This document shows, one piece after another, positions 12,801-23,630 of a DNA stretch of 64,000 nt. Each line of letters begins with the position of its first letter. Position 1 is the stretch's first letter. Made by a program: the position numbers and the translations under genes. The stretch comes from Elysia crispata (taxonomy: Eukaryota > Mollusca > Gastropoda > Plakobranchidae), in NCBI GenBank assembly GCA_033675545.1, contig JAWDGP010006611.1, positions 213,501-277,500 of the forward strand, in the 5' to 3' direction. The notes under the pieces are model-generated. The model saw only the letters and a list, made by a program, of their open reading frames with translations, made no database searches and had not been told where the DNA came from.

Positions 12801-15800
12801 TACAATCATTGAATAGGGAAGTGTAAAATACAGGATGAGATATGTATTCCACAATATCATAAGGAAGAAGACAAACTAATGATACCGGTCACATACGAAA
12901 TCTTTTAATCAAAGACAAGAGGAAAGAGTAAATTATCATGGCTTAAACAATCAACAACAAGGTAATATTTGCTTCCAAATATGAAACAGAAAAATGCAAA
13001 TGTTTTTATAAATACCAATGGCCTGTATTTCTCCTGTACAGTTTACACAAAATTGTTTTGATTTTTACTACAAAGAAAAATTAATTGTTTCCCCAATCTG
13101 CGGTTCAATTTTAATCTCTCTTGATACAACTAACAATAAACTTTCTGTTAGTTTTTAGCCACCTATGAGCTTTATTAGCAAATATAAACTTTCTATATTC
13201 TTACATATACCATACCTCTACCCTCTTCCCAATCTTGTAAGAATGATGTTTATTTATTTTGCCTCAAAATGAACTACTCAAACTGCCAAAAAAGTGAATC
13301 TAAATAGTTCATATTCTTTGTGAGTCTTGTAAAGGGAATATTTAGAAAGGTAAAGAAAAATTTTGGCATTAACTTGCAGTCTCATTTCATGCATGCACAA
13401 ATGCTGACATCATGCCTAAAAGGAGACACAGGTCAAGGCCAACAAAATTTTCACAATATAAAGATTTGATATGTTGAGCAAAGTTCTTGAGGTTTAGTTC
13501 AAGCTGATAAATTTCGATCTGTTCTTCACATTAAATAAATACTTAGTAAACTTGATTCTTAATAAAATAAAAAAGAACAATAATGAATATGCTACAAGGT
13601 AATTACTGAAATAAAACAAAAAAGTACTGTTGTCATCTTGTAAACTAATACCCGATTCCAATGTGCTATTATACATCGTGTTCATTTTTTGTTTAAATCA
13701 TAAATTATGTTTGTAAAAAATTAAACAAAAGTTTATGCTTTCCTGCAATGTTTTTAAATTAAATTGAGGCTGCGGTAAATTAATGTAACCACATTTGATA
13801 AAATACTATGCAGGTATATTTTTTTCTTTCTTTTTCATATGAAGGCACCGCTGACATTTGCTTTCCACTTCTTTTTTAAATACAAATGATGGGCGACTTA
13901 TTACAACACCATACACAGAAAAAAATCTCTATACTATATTTGCCTAATCATAGACTGCACATTATTTAAAAGAGTTTAAGAAAATACTAAATATCACAAG
14001 CATACCATGCTAAGAAAAATGGTGAACAATTCTTTGCCTGAAGCAGAATGTAAGAAGAAAAGAGGAATCATAGAAGAAAGAAGCAAATTAAATAATTTTT
14101 AATAAAAAATTTTGACTTTTCAGTACACTGCAACATAAGCTGTGTATGCATTATGTGTAGCACAAAATGCCCATTTCATTAGTTCAAAAGCAATTTCCGT
14201 AGCATCTTCAAGGAACTCTTTTCACATTGTTGCAGATGACAAAGCTCACCTTAAATTTCCTTTACTTGACTTGTAAAATTTGCACTGAACTTGGGCTAAT
14301 CGTGACACATACTTGGCAGTATCTGAATCTTCCTACAAGGAAATGAAAATGTATATCAAACATTTCATATTTTTACGGAAAATGACTAAAGGTCAAAATT
14401 ACAGTAAAGAGGCCTAAGAAACAATACATATTACATGGCTCTCTTCAATCCCTTAATTCTCATGACTTGCTTATATTGACTTTACAGATTGAACGGGACA
14501 ATTTTAGAGAGCTCTAAAATTCTTGATAACCAAAAGAAAACTGTTCTACATTTATGAAAATCAAGCATCACAGAAATTGTAGTGTTCCATTTTCCATGTT
14601 CTCCACACATTCCAAATAAAGATGAATACGATTAGATGAACATAATTGACTCAAAATCGCCAATTACTTGAACTCATCCATGTTCGCATTCTGATTCTCT
14701 CTATTTCTTTGTTATTTCTACCTTTTTGTTGAACTAGTTCTAAGTTTTAACTCATTATCTTCCAACAACCAGTCCTCTAATACAGAAAGAAAATTGACAG
14801 ACCCTGACTTTAAAAAGTTTCTTTTTATCACATTCGCACATTTTAAATTTTGATTAAGTATCCAAAACAGCTGTTCTTATACTTGAAACAAACAGACCCT
14901 GCCTCTCCCTTTCACAGAGTAAAATGTTTGACAGACGCTGTTGCCTTTGATCCCTCTCCTGTCCCACCTAACTGTTGCCTAGTTCATTGCAATCAACATC
15001 AGATGTTTGTGAGCACCTGCTAGATTTGTCTGTCGCTATGACTTCAAAGCAACCATTTGGCTTGTCTCATATGTGCGCGAAATGAGCACTAATGACAGGT
15101 TAACCTTTCTGGGCCCACCCCTTGCTCAATCAATAAGTACATGGGTAAAAAGCTGGTGTGTATTACACAAAGATCACTTTATTGCTGGTTAGGACGCCAG
15201 ATAGCTCAGAAGGTAGAGTGTTGGATTGGCCCTGGGGAGCTTCTAGTTCAAGCCCTTATTGGATCGTCTGGTGGGATTAGGTCTAGCTTTGCCTTGACAG
15301 ACAGCCCTTGTCTGAGTTAAAGATTATTCTGTAACAAGCAATGGTTCATTGTATATTAACTACCACCTTAGACTGAACTTATGCCAAACTAGAAAGAAAT
15401 TTGTGACCACAATATTGGATCTAGAACCAAAAGTCTAGATCTAGATCAAGCATTAAGAGTTATAGATCCAATAAGCGCTTGAGTATAGAGACAAGTTTTT
15501 ACATAAAATCAGATGAGAACGACAGATCAGGTTGCTAAGAGGTATCTGTCTTCAATCCTTTGTTTTGAAGCACTAAAAGAAAGGCAAATACGGCAAATCA
15601 GGTATCTCTGTAAAGATTGAAATTGTATGGAGGTAATCAAGAAAACATAAAGCCTCTATTCACAGTAAAAGTAATTCAAAATGTTTGCAAAAGTTTTGCC
15701 AAACAACAATTCCACAATTAGAGTCTTAAAAATAGCATCTTGTCATTGTTATCTGTAATTTTTACCATCCACACTTTTTTGTCTTTTTTAAAAAAATGGA

Positions 15801-16218
15801 GATAAAACCAATGATACAGTATAGGATTTCAAAGTTTTTTGCAGTAAGATGTTAAATTAAAGAACAAACTAAAGCAAAGGGTTTATCCTTACCAACTGAA
15901 ATTGCACAGAGCTCTTTGAAGTATCAATCTCCAAATTTTTCTTGTTTTGAGTCACTTTTGCAATCTCTGCCCACCTGAAGCACATCAATTTTTTATTACC
16001 AGTCGTAACATCTCTTTTCAAACGTGAAACTAAGAAAAACCAATTGTTTATAGTAGTAATGTGCACCAATTTAAGCTTAGCAATAGAGATGTTTGGTTCA
16101 TGTCTTTGAGCAATAAAGATATCAAATAAGAAAAATTTACTCACGAACTTAGAGTTATTCAAACTAGTAAAGATTCATAATTCAAAATTAAAAAACATGT
16201 GTAAATATGTCCTAATTT

Positions 16219-16249
<31 letters not shown>

Positions 16250-19200
16250 CACATATATAGCCATTGCTAACAGGTTAATAAAGACATTTTACAAAAAGGA
16301 ATGGCTTAAGCTAAAATTGACATAATGCTTCAAAATATTGAGCTGAAATTGGCATAACATATCATAATATTTAAAAAAAAAATCTAAAAGGAATATAAAA
16401 TTTATACTTTGCTTTACTTTGTAACACAGATACAAATCAATACCTGAAATTCTGAATTCCTGCCCAATTACATGGACAATATAACACTTGAATGTGTTCT
16501 AAAAAAAACAAAATTCCACTCTTAAAACTTAAAGAACTCACTTGTAATAAACAGTGGAATGTCCATCTATATAACGTGCAAAAATACCAGCATAAGAAGT
16601 GCCCAAGTACAGATCTTTTCTTGACTCGTCCTTACAAAACAGGAAAAAGAAAATCTTGATTTTTTTTTTGCACATGTAGTAATAGGAAATGACCCTTAGC
16701 CATGCCCCTTTGTTACTTTTACCATTTTTGTTTTTTCAAACAGCCCTGATCATTTTTTTTTTTTAATATTAATTAAAATTTATGCAGTTTGGCAAATTTT
16801 TTTTTCCATCTCCTTTAAACTTTTGACCTACATGTTTAAAAAAGAAACATATTGGTGTTTACTCTTCCTATGACAAGATTTCTAGAAACACTTGAGAGGA
16901 TGTTTTACAAATTGAATAGTTCCTATTTATTTGACAAGCTTGAAAAGCAATGAAAGTTTCATGTCCTGTTTTTCTCTTTATTTTCATTTGACCTTTGAAG
17001 TGAAAAAAGTCTCTTTGGGTTCACTACACAACCATATTTTGATATGTGATACATAAAAAAGTGAAAAGTTTTGCATTTGTATCATTCAATTTGTGAAAAG
17101 GGATATCATTTGAGTTGACAAAATCTAAGAGACAGGACTGCCTAAGCAATGGAATAAATATTTTTCAATGAAAATCCTTCTTCAAAATGCCCAATTCATG
17201 GAGAAAATAGCTCATATGGTTACAAAAATCATGCGCTCTACCCTGCCCCAAAACGTAGTATTGTAAGTGCATTTTGAAAGCTTTTAATAACACAGGAAGG
17301 GCATGATGAGGCTTGAAATATGCTAAAACTTGAAAAAAATAATAACTAAAAACAAAAGAAGAGAGGAATACCAGTAAACAGACAACTTAGATGCCTGCCA
17401 TTGCTACCAACCTTTGCACTGTAATATTCAGCCCCATAACCATCCATCACTTGGACTTCTTTTACATATTGCAGTTCTGCCCTGATAGGTGGAACTCCCT
17501 GCAGGCTAGCATGACCAGCCACAGCCTCAGAGAACAGCTCTGTTGTAATCGTCTCATCTTTCATCATAGTCTTAATCAAAGGAAATGAAAAGTAAAAAAC
17601 TAAATTTTATCCAAAATGAAGAAAATACTCATTAGGCGTTAATAAGTTGACAATTTAGCTCTAAATGTGTTTCAAAAGAAATCGAGGATCCAAGGTAGAC
17701 ATTAAACTACTTACCAAGTTTTTTCCCAATTTCTAATCGAACTTTTCTTTTTTAATCTCTCCCTATGAAGAAATAAATGCATGTCTGCTTTGGTTTTCAG
17801 TATCCATGACTCACTGAGCTATTTTTGCAAGGGTATATCACTTTATCTAAACTTCAATATCAGAAAGAGATGGGGAAAGGATGAGGTATTATTTTTGTTG
17901 CCACGTTTATACTCATGGCATTCTCTTTTTGCCTATGTTTATCCATCTATTCACATGGCTTTCGTAAAAGATAAGATTTGTGGGAGGGTGAAATGGTGAG
18001 GTTTGGTAATTTTTAAAATTTGTCCTGCTCCATAACTTTAGTCTGAAAGATAAAATAGTTTAAGCGTTGTAAAGCTTTGGTGGATGGCTATCACCTTTCA
18101 TATATTTATGAAAACTCTAACACTGTGACAGAATATAGAGGTTGGTAAATAGAAGAGTGAAGAGGTCTCACCATTCACGATAAAGAAAATAATATGTCAA
18201 CCACCTTAATCTTTAGTAACAAATGAGCGCGCACCTATATTGAAAAGACACTTGCAAACTATTGACTTCATTTGCACACAACAGATTCCACAATGGTGGT
18301 TTAACAATGAAAGATATTTTTCCTCACATACCAAACATAGATTGTGAGTGATCACTACCATCGTAGCTGTTCACAAGGTTTAATTTTTCCTTCAATTCAA
18401 AATAAAACAAACAAAGCAAGCAAATGTCCTTGTCAAAATCTACACAGAAGTGTGTCATTCAGAAGTGCAACTTTTTTTTTTTCAAATATTATCCCTTCGA
18501 GGAAAAATACTTAGAGTAATAAGTTTCCTTTGATATGGACAAATTCTCACAATGGCATCTGAGAAATAATCCTTGTCATTTCCTTATACATTTAATATTA
18601 ATATTCAAAGAGGATGCATAATCTTTTCCCAGTTTGAGTTCTCTTTTCTGCTTTGATTTTTTAAAAGAGGAAATTAGAAAGTCTGGTTCTACAGGTAACC
18701 TTTGTGTTGTTTTAGAAAATCTAAAGAGTAAAATTTATCAAACTTGTGTACACAAAGATGCTATTTCACTTTCTATCAACTCATACAATATAATATTTCA
18801 AAGAAAAAAATCCAGGCCAAATATAAAAGTGTGTCTCACCTTTGGAAAGAGAAGATAGTCTTCTGCAGCATACTTGTCAGGCTCATAATCACCAAATTCA
18901 GCTGAAAAAAAAAGATTTTTCTAATAAATAAAGCAAAATACCTATGGTTTAAAAGATGGACATGTGTTGATGATGATTTAACACAGAACATTGAAAGTAA
19001 GAAATATTTTAAAATTCTTGCTCCAGCAATATGCTAAATATGTAACCACATAACAATTATAATCCTGGATAAAAATTTGAATATTTAGCGCTAGATATGA
19101 ATTTAATATTGAAATGGCAAAATTTATATATTACATAAAATTATGTATATCAGTATTCTTCACAACAAATTGAAACGTTAAAGCAAGTTAAAAAAGAATG

Positions 19201-20724
19201 TTCTCAGATGATTTTTCTTTTTAAACATGTTTACATGATAATGCACTCTTTGTAATCATCATGAAGGTCCTTCTTTGCTTTTGAATTTTTTTTTACCTTG
19301 CAAGCTATAAGCAGCCAAGCGTATTGCCTGCTCTGCAGAGCAAGGAAGCCGTCCATCAATTATGTCATTTTTTAGTTGCAAATAATAGTGATATCTGTGA
19401 AGAAATGCATGCAAACAGACATATTATGAAATCACTCTTTTCATCATGGTGGATGATTGAATGTAAAATCCATTTAAAAACTTTATTGGGTGACTTCAAA
19501 ACAATTTATGGTAACATACGGACTTAATATTTAATTATTGTATTTTGATTTTTTTTCAAAATTAGACAAAATTAATTATCAAATAACTACTAAGAATAAA
19601 TTTGATTTAAAAAATGTAAATCCACTTAAGGGATAGCTTTTTGAACTGTACTTAGCCATATATCTATGGGTGACTTTGAATGGTTCTGCATTTGATCATG
19701 CACTTACCTTGCAACTTCATCTGAAATTTTATGAGCACCCAAAACATAGAACATTACACCGAAGTACAGACAGTGGCAATGATTAGCAGGTTGTGCATAT
19801 TTATCCAATTGTTTTTTCAAAGGTTTTTCCAGATCAACCCAATGAAAGTGAAGCTTCTTAGTCACATATCTCAAACCAAAAAAATGACTCTGAAATATCA
19901 GGACCATACAAATAAAAAAAAAATTAATTTTCTCACAATACAATCAACTAGTATATATATAGAAATTTTAGAAAATTAAGATGCCTCCTAAAACATTTGT
20001 AATTTACAAAAAATTTCATTCATACTAATTGCTTTGAAAACTTCAATGAAAATATTGCATGTCAAGTTAAGGCATGTAGGACTCTCAACTTTGCAACTTC
20101 TTTTTATTTTAATATCAAATTTTATCTTTCACCTAAATGCCATATTGTACAAATATTTATACCTAAAAAAAATTGAAAATCTCCTTTGAAATGACAATCT
20201 CAGTGACCACAACATATTTCCTTCAAAAATTAAAAAAAAAAATAAATAAATAAAAGTTAAATCAAAATTGAATAAATTTAACTTTCAAAGACATAAAAAT
20301 TTAGAACTCATTTAAAATCATGAAGATTCTTTTCACATTAGTGAGGCATGTCAGTGAATGATAGCTTAAAGGTCTCCTTTGACAGTTACACAGGAAAATA
20401 ATGATGCTCTTGCAACATCTTATTAAGATGATTGAAAAGACTAATAGTAATACAATTCAAGCTGCAAGATCAATTTTATCAAAATTTATTTTTTCTTCGT
20501 GCATTTTCATGCCATTTAGAAATAAATGGAATAAAACGAAATTCACTTACCTCAGAGAGCTCAATTCTCTGAGCAATACTGTTCAGGCATTCTTGCCCTG
20601 TGCTTTCTGCATTTAACGTACATTCTAAGTAGGAATTATCCAGCTGATACACTCCAACAATGAACAAGTTCTTAGTTGAAAGATCATACTTCCTGGCCTT
20701 CTTCAAACGCCACTTAAATGGCAT
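1930..20724 (-). CDS. PTPN14/PTPN21: FERM-domain protein tyrosine phosphatase, PTPN14/PTPN21 (Pez) ortholog, 3'-partial
   Basis: Seventeen coding exons give 4150 nt (1383 codons plus one base), and every junction keeps phase. Residues 1-310 are a FERM domain starting MPF and containing STGQECL, LEKPLKK and YFGVMFYV, as in vertebrate PTPN14/21. Residues 310-1150 are a disordered Gln/His/Ser-rich linker with the family motif [11 protein letters not shown] and two PPxY motifs (about 655-659 and 972-975). [15 protein letters not shown] (exon 13) is the conserved box before the phosphatase. The PTP domain shows [27 protein letters not shown] and YTDWPDHG (D1372). The HCxxGxGR catalytic loop is off the left edge. 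Known relatives are cytosolic/junctional and restrain Yorkie/YAP through WW-domain and Kibra partners; that role here is inferred. The human protein is about 1187 residues, so this linker is longer. Confidence 0.93.
2382..2456 (-). CDS. PTPN14/PTPN21: Pez coding exon 16 (PTP domain, residues 1308-1332)
   Basis: A 75-nt exon, acceptor TTTGTCTTAG, donor GAGAG|GTTTGT. It encodes [20 protein letters not shown], the K-C-x-Y-WP segment of PTP domains. Phase 0 at both ends. Confidence 0.9.
3245..3373 (-). CDS. PTPN14/PTPN21: Pez coding exon 15 (PTP domain, residues 1265-1307)
   Basis: Acceptor TTTCCTCAG, donor TTTGAG|GTAGGA, 43 codons. It encodes [20 protein letters not shown] and [16 protein letters not shown], the conserved PTP motifs IATQGPL and DFWxMVWE. 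The exon start was set by the exact spacing to the preceding GYINAS motif in relatives. Confidence 0.92.
4215..4550 (+). repeat. Dispersed repeat family, copy A
   Basis: This segment matches the reverse complement of 14880-15180 in order along its length. Shared blocks include CCAGCTTTTT, ATTGATT-AGC-AGGGGT, AGCAGGTGCT and the end GTGAAAGGGAGAGG. It lies in Pez intron 3374-5269. No coding capacity or tRNA-like promoter is visible, so the class is unknown (non-autonomous element likely). Confidence 0.6.
5270..5488 (-). CDS. PTPN14/PTPN21: Pez coding exon 14 (PTP domain start, residues 1192-1264)
   Basis: Acceptor TTTACACAG, donor CTCAAG|GTAAGA, 73 codons. It encodes [20 protein letters not shown], then [11 protein letters not shown] (the KNRY-type substrate loop motif) and [10 protein letters not shown]. 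The substrate loop is closer to the canonical PTP consensus than in the vertebrate paralogs as I recall them. Confidence 0.93.
6473..6595 (-). CDS. PTPN14/PTPN21: Pez coding exon 13 (pre-PTP conserved box, residues 1151-1191)
   Basis: Acceptor AACTTTCAG, donor AGG|GTGAGA, 41 codons. [15 protein letters not shown] matches the NPLRLATLNGLSLSR block that precedes the phosphatase domain in vertebrate PTPN14. Phase 0 at both ends. Confidence 0.9.
7034..9196 (-). CDS. PTPN14/PTPN21: Pez coding exon 12, large linker exon (residues 430-1150)
   Basis: A 2163-nt exon (721 codons), acceptor CATCCCTAG, donor AAG|GTTAGA. It begins with the family motif [11 protein letters not shown], then a Met/Gln/His-rich run (about residues 470-500). 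Two PPxY motifs follow: RPPPPYP (nt 8507-8521) and DPPPYPG (nt 7559-7570), candidate binding sites for WW domains of YAP/Yorkie or Kibra-type partners. A basic/Ser segment [15 protein letters not shown] and a proline run [11 protein letters not shown] are further likely docking or phosphorylation sites. The end is acidic and serine-rich ([12 protein letters not shown]). No folded domain is evident. Confidence 0.93.
10192..10436 (-). CDS. PTPN14/PTPN21: Pez coding exon 11 (linker, residues 348-429)
   Basis: Acceptor TTTGCACAG, donor ATG|GTAATT. It encodes a Gln/His/Ser/Pro-rich disordered stretch ([29 protein letters not shown]). Phase 1 in, phase 0 out. Confidence 0.85.
10716..10767 (-). CDS. 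PTPN14/PTPN21: Pez coding exon 10 (linker, residues 331-347), GC donor
   Basis: A 52-nt exon between CTTGTAAAG and CAAG|GCGAGT, encoding [17 protein letters not shown]. The donor begins GC rather than GT, with an otherwise strong AAG|GCGAGT context as is usual for GC-AG introns. Phase 1 out matches the next exon exactly. It could be an alternatively spliced exon, though skipping it would shift the frame. Confidence 0.7.
11014..11074 (-). CDS. PTPN14/PTPN21: Pez coding exon 9 (linker, residues 310-330)
   Basis: A 61-nt exon with acceptor ACAAATCAAG and donor CTG|GTAAGC. It encodes [20 protein letters not shown]. There is little family conservation, so support comes from splice sites and phase (2 in, 0 out). 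Confidence 0.78.
14250..14332 (-). CDS. PTPN14/PTPN21: Pez coding exon 8 (end of FERM domain, residues 283-309)
   Basis: Acceptor CTTGTAG, donor TTAAG|GTGAGC. It encodes [20 protein letters not shown], matching the AKYISRLFATRHKFYK helix that closes the FERM domain. It leaves phase 2. Confidence 0.9.
14880..15180 (-). repeat. Dispersed repeat family, copy B (inverted relative to copy A)
   Basis: The reverse complement of this stretch aligns with 4215-4550, including the terminal GTGAAAGGGAGAGGCAGGGT-like block. It lies in Pez intron 14333-15892, immediately left of a tRNA-like SINE head. By eye the two copies diverge substantially with small indels, implying an old family. Confidence 0.6.
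15188..15365 (+). repeat. tRNA-derived SINE-like element
   Basis: It contains a pol III A-box-like stretch TAGCTCAGAAGGTAGAGTG (from 15200) and, about 25 bp after it, a B-box-like AGTTCAAGCCC (about 15245). These are the spacing and sequences of a tRNA-related SINE head. A cloverleaf is not fully preserved, so it is not called a tRNA gene. The 3' boundary is uncertain. Confidence 0.6.
15893..15974 (-). CDS. PTPN14/PTPN21: Pez coding exon 7 (FERM F3, residues 255-282)
   Basis: Acceptor TGCTTCAG, donor TTG|GTAAGG. It encodes [18 protein letters not shown], aligning with the vertebrate YRWNDMGNITHNKSTILVE strand region. Phase 2 in, phase 0 out. Confidence 0.9.
16542..16630 (-). CDS. PTPN14/PTPN21: Pez coding exon 6 (FERM F3, residues 226-254)
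   Basis: Acceptor TTTTGTAAG, donor ACAA|GTGAGT. It encodes [20 protein letters not shown], the start of the PH-like F3 lobe. It leaves phase 2. Confidence 0.9.
17412..17570 (-). CDS. PTPN14/PTPN21: Pez coding exon 5 (FERM F2, residues 173-225)
   Basis: Acceptor TTGATTAAG, donor AAAG|GTTGGT. The 53 codons include [16 protein letters not shown] and [20 protein letters not shown], corresponding to the vertebrate AELMYINEVERLDGFGQE segment. Phase 0 at both ends. Confidence 0.92.
18840..18901 (-). CDS. PTPN14/PTPN21: Pez coding exon 4 (FERM F2, residues 152-172)
   Basis: A short 62-nt exon between TTTTCAG and AAG|GTGAGA. It encodes [20 protein letters not shown], matching the family's ADFGDYNQFDSQDFLREYVLFP. 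Phase 1 in, phase 0 out. Confidence 0.9.
19297..19394 (-). CDS. PTPN14/PTPN21: Pez coding exon 3 (FERM F2, residues 119-151)
   Basis: Acceptor TTCACAG, donor CAAG|GTAAAA. It encodes [19 protein letters not shown] and [13 protein letters not shown], matching the family's YQYYLQVKKDVLEGRL region. It enters in phase 2 and leaves in phase 1. Confidence 0.92.
19708..19889 (-). CDS. PTPN14/PTPN21: Pez coding exon 2 (residues 59-118)
   Basis: Acceptor TTTCAG before 19889 and donor AAG|GTAAG after 19708. It encodes [24 protein letters not shown] and YFGVMFYV, the FERM F1/F2 junction of the family. It leaves phase 2. Confidence 0.93.
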
Positions 20725-20757
20725 TGTGATACAAATCAGGGTAGAAGGTAGCCAGCA
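20551..20757 (-). CDS. PTPN14/PTPN21: Pez coding exon 1 (residues 1-58) with 33 nt of 5' UTR
   Basis: The acceptor TACTACAG precedes 20757, so at least one untranslated exon lies upstream. Translation starts at 20724 ([13 protein letters not shown]). The exon holds the FERM F1 lobe start with STGQECL. The donor is GAG|GTAAGTG and the exon ends in phase 0. The start is chosen because MPF is the family start. Confidence 0.93.
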
Positions 20758-23005
20758 CTGTAGTAAAAAAAAAAAAAAAAAAATTTAAAATGAGGAGAAA
20801 TTTATGAACATGAATTAAGGATTCTCAGTTGTATTAAGATGATTGTGATGCAACCAGTCCTTCTACAGACTATTGGATTTCAATATACAATGCAGACCAT
20901 TTAAAGTCAAACTTTTCGACAACAGTTGAGACTCAATAATAAGTTTTCAGTTTTCTCATTAATTGTTGAAAAATCTTCACTATTTATATCACACATCTAT
21001 TCTCAGTGTCTTTGTCACTTCTGGAATGTGCCATAATTTAATATCAGCTTTTCTATTTTCATTTACTACTGAAACTTAGCCTTATCTTTTGAGTCTTTCC
21101 TTAAACTTTCATGAAAAAAAATACCCTGCATATATATATATATCCCTAAAACTATCCTTTGTCCCTGCATAATCCTTTCCTACAGCTGTTCATTATTTAT
21201 AATAAAACTACATCACTTAAATAGAGAGATCTAACTTATCTTTATTCTCTTAATTTTTAGAAACAATATACAGCCTAAGTAAAAGCCAACTTGAGAGCAA
21301 CTTTAATAGAGAAATGAAAATAAAGATGAAGGGAAAGCTTTAGACTTAATTACCAATCTAATGGGGAAGGGGTTCACATTATTATTTTTTTTCTGCGAAA
21401 CTCATTTGTGAAATAATATCTCTCAGATATCATCTGCCTACCCCACTAAACCAGCCAAGGTTATCTTTAGTCTCCCTCAATTTTCATATCACATAAATGA
21501 TATTAAAGATAATGAATGGCAAAAAGTGATTAATAACAGAAATCTCGCTAAACTTGGTTATTGCAATAAGAAGTTTGTTCCTAGTAATACCATAAGTTAA
21601 ATCTATTTGGAGTATATTTTTTCTCAGCTGAGCCCACAAGATGTAAAACTTGTTTGTAAGATTTTAAAAAATGAAAGATTTTGCATGATTTGAAGTTTTA
21701 AAAGTTGACTCATTGTATAACTTCAATTTTAACTTTTCATTCATAGTCTGGCTTCCATTGATAAATAATAGGGTAATACTCACTTGAAAGTTCAAAGCTA
21801 CAACATAGATCTTGAAAGATTGATGACGCACAATTTTGGTTTTGATAGTGTATTGAGCTAATCATGAAGTGCATGTATGATAGTGAACAGCACAAATCAG
21901 CACTCACTTGACCTACTTGATGATAATGTCTCTCTATCTTATTCAAATTGTAAGCTGTACACATCCCCTTTAAAAATTTCATGCAGTAGTCTATAACAAC
22001 AAACTATTGCTCAAGCAAGCATGAAGACAGCTGTTGGCCAGAATTTGCTTGAAAGCAAAAAGCAAAGGAAACAACACAATGAGATCCAATTGAAAAAAGC
22101 AAAATACAAACATACTTTCATACACTGATAATGATGATTCAAGATCTTGGCCTTATCTTTACTTAAGGCAACAAAGAGGTTGAAATAGAATGTACAACAC
22201 AACACTGCACATTAATTTTTGTTAGATTATCCAAAGTTTCAGGACAAAGGTGTTGAGAAATAAAAAAAATAATATTGATTACTCTAAAATCTAACCAATA
22301 TGTTTCACTGTGGAAATTGTCCCTTTTAAGGGGAAAATACCATGTAATGCACGCCCTGAAACTGCACTTGCATTTACATTACAAATTTACAAAAATCAAA
22401 TTGCTTCATTTTGAAAATTGATTGGCCATCAGTTATAAATCTCATGACATTACATTAAAAAATTATCTGTTAATTTTATAAAAAAAAATTGATGGGTGAT
22501 AAAAATACTGAGGTCACTGCATTATCATCACACTAAGCGAGGATGAATGTTACAAAATCACTCCCAATTACAAAGAAATCAAACCCCCAAAATGGTATCT
22601 CATTGAGAAGTTATGTTATCTTGGTATCAGGTTGGCTGCCTTCAAACCCAAAGCACATTTATATCTATCATGTTCTTTGCCTTCCGTTTACTATCAGGAG
22701 CATACAGATGATGTACACACCATTGATGACATTGGGTAGATGGGCAGCATTTGTGTCAAGATATCAAGCAAACATTAAAAAAAAATGCACCTCTTTCAAA
22801 AAAAAATTTTGCCACTATTCATTTCCTAGGGCTTGATTTGTAAACAAACAGACAATATAAAGTATATCCTGGATCTGAAGAGCTCTTTATCACTATCAGT
22901 ACATAATTCATCCAAATCAATTATCAATTAATAGATAATTTGCATTATTGAAGTTTATTTATCTCATGGAAGGAAAGATGAAATAAAAGGTTTTTTAAAT
23001 TTCAT

Positions 23006-23630
23006 CTAGAATCTAGATCTACGCAGAAAATTTAACCTGGGAATGTAAGATGACAGTTAAAATCTAGATCTCTGACAGTGGTAGATCTAGGTTTGGGTTT
23101 GTTGTTTTTTTAAAGAGAACTTTTATTTAAAAAAAAAAAAAACAAAAAAACTTTATGAACTAAAGGAAGGACTTCCAAATGGGTATGGAACCTCTAGCAT
23201 ACTAAAGAGAGCTTCGTTTGACGGAGTTTGGTTTTTGTAGGCTATGTGTAAATCATTTTCCAACAATGAATTACTAATAAATTAAAAAAAAAAAAAAAAT
23301 ACAGCATCAAATCCATGTTACACTAAAGCAATGTACCCAATCGAAAGTTCGACCGGACTACACTAGATTGATCTAGATTTCGTTAAATCGCTATAATCTA
23401 CACAAATCTATAGGGTCTATATCAGATTTAGAGCTAGATCTTGATCTATCTATTCTAGGTATCTTAGATCTAGATCTAGATCTAGATTAGTAAAAAAAAA
23501 TTGTAAAATACCTTTCTCTTCTTCAGGACAATCACCGATAAACAGTCTATGGATATGTGAATAATAACTAGACCTAGATCTAGATCTAAATCTCGATTGG
23601 GGTAGATATAGACTTTGTTGTAGATCTGAT
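23006..23630. repeat. AGATCT/CTAGATC motif cluster
   Basis: Many copies of the palindrome AGATCT and of TAGATC occur here, some in short runs (for example at 23464-23487). Similar clusters occur at 1275-1302, 15418-15450, 47585-47640, 51000-51175 and 54678-54697. They are too irregular for a simple microsatellite. Confidence 0.6.

Larger units (their letters stand above)
9197..14249. other. Pez introns between coding exons 8 and 12: non-coding content
   Basis: This is A+T-rich intronic DNA. The only repeat of note is a (TG)n(AG)n tract at 9809-9844. The 3.2-kb intron 11075-14249 shows no additional exon that keeps phase and no recognisable element. Confidence 0.7.
15975..20550. other. Pez introns between coding exons 1 and 7: non-coding content
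   Basis: These are A+T-rich introns separating the short FERM exons, with a (TA)n tract at 16233-16259. Frames within them, such as the one starting at 18634 and the intronic parts read through from exons, are not supported as coding. Confidence 0.65.
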
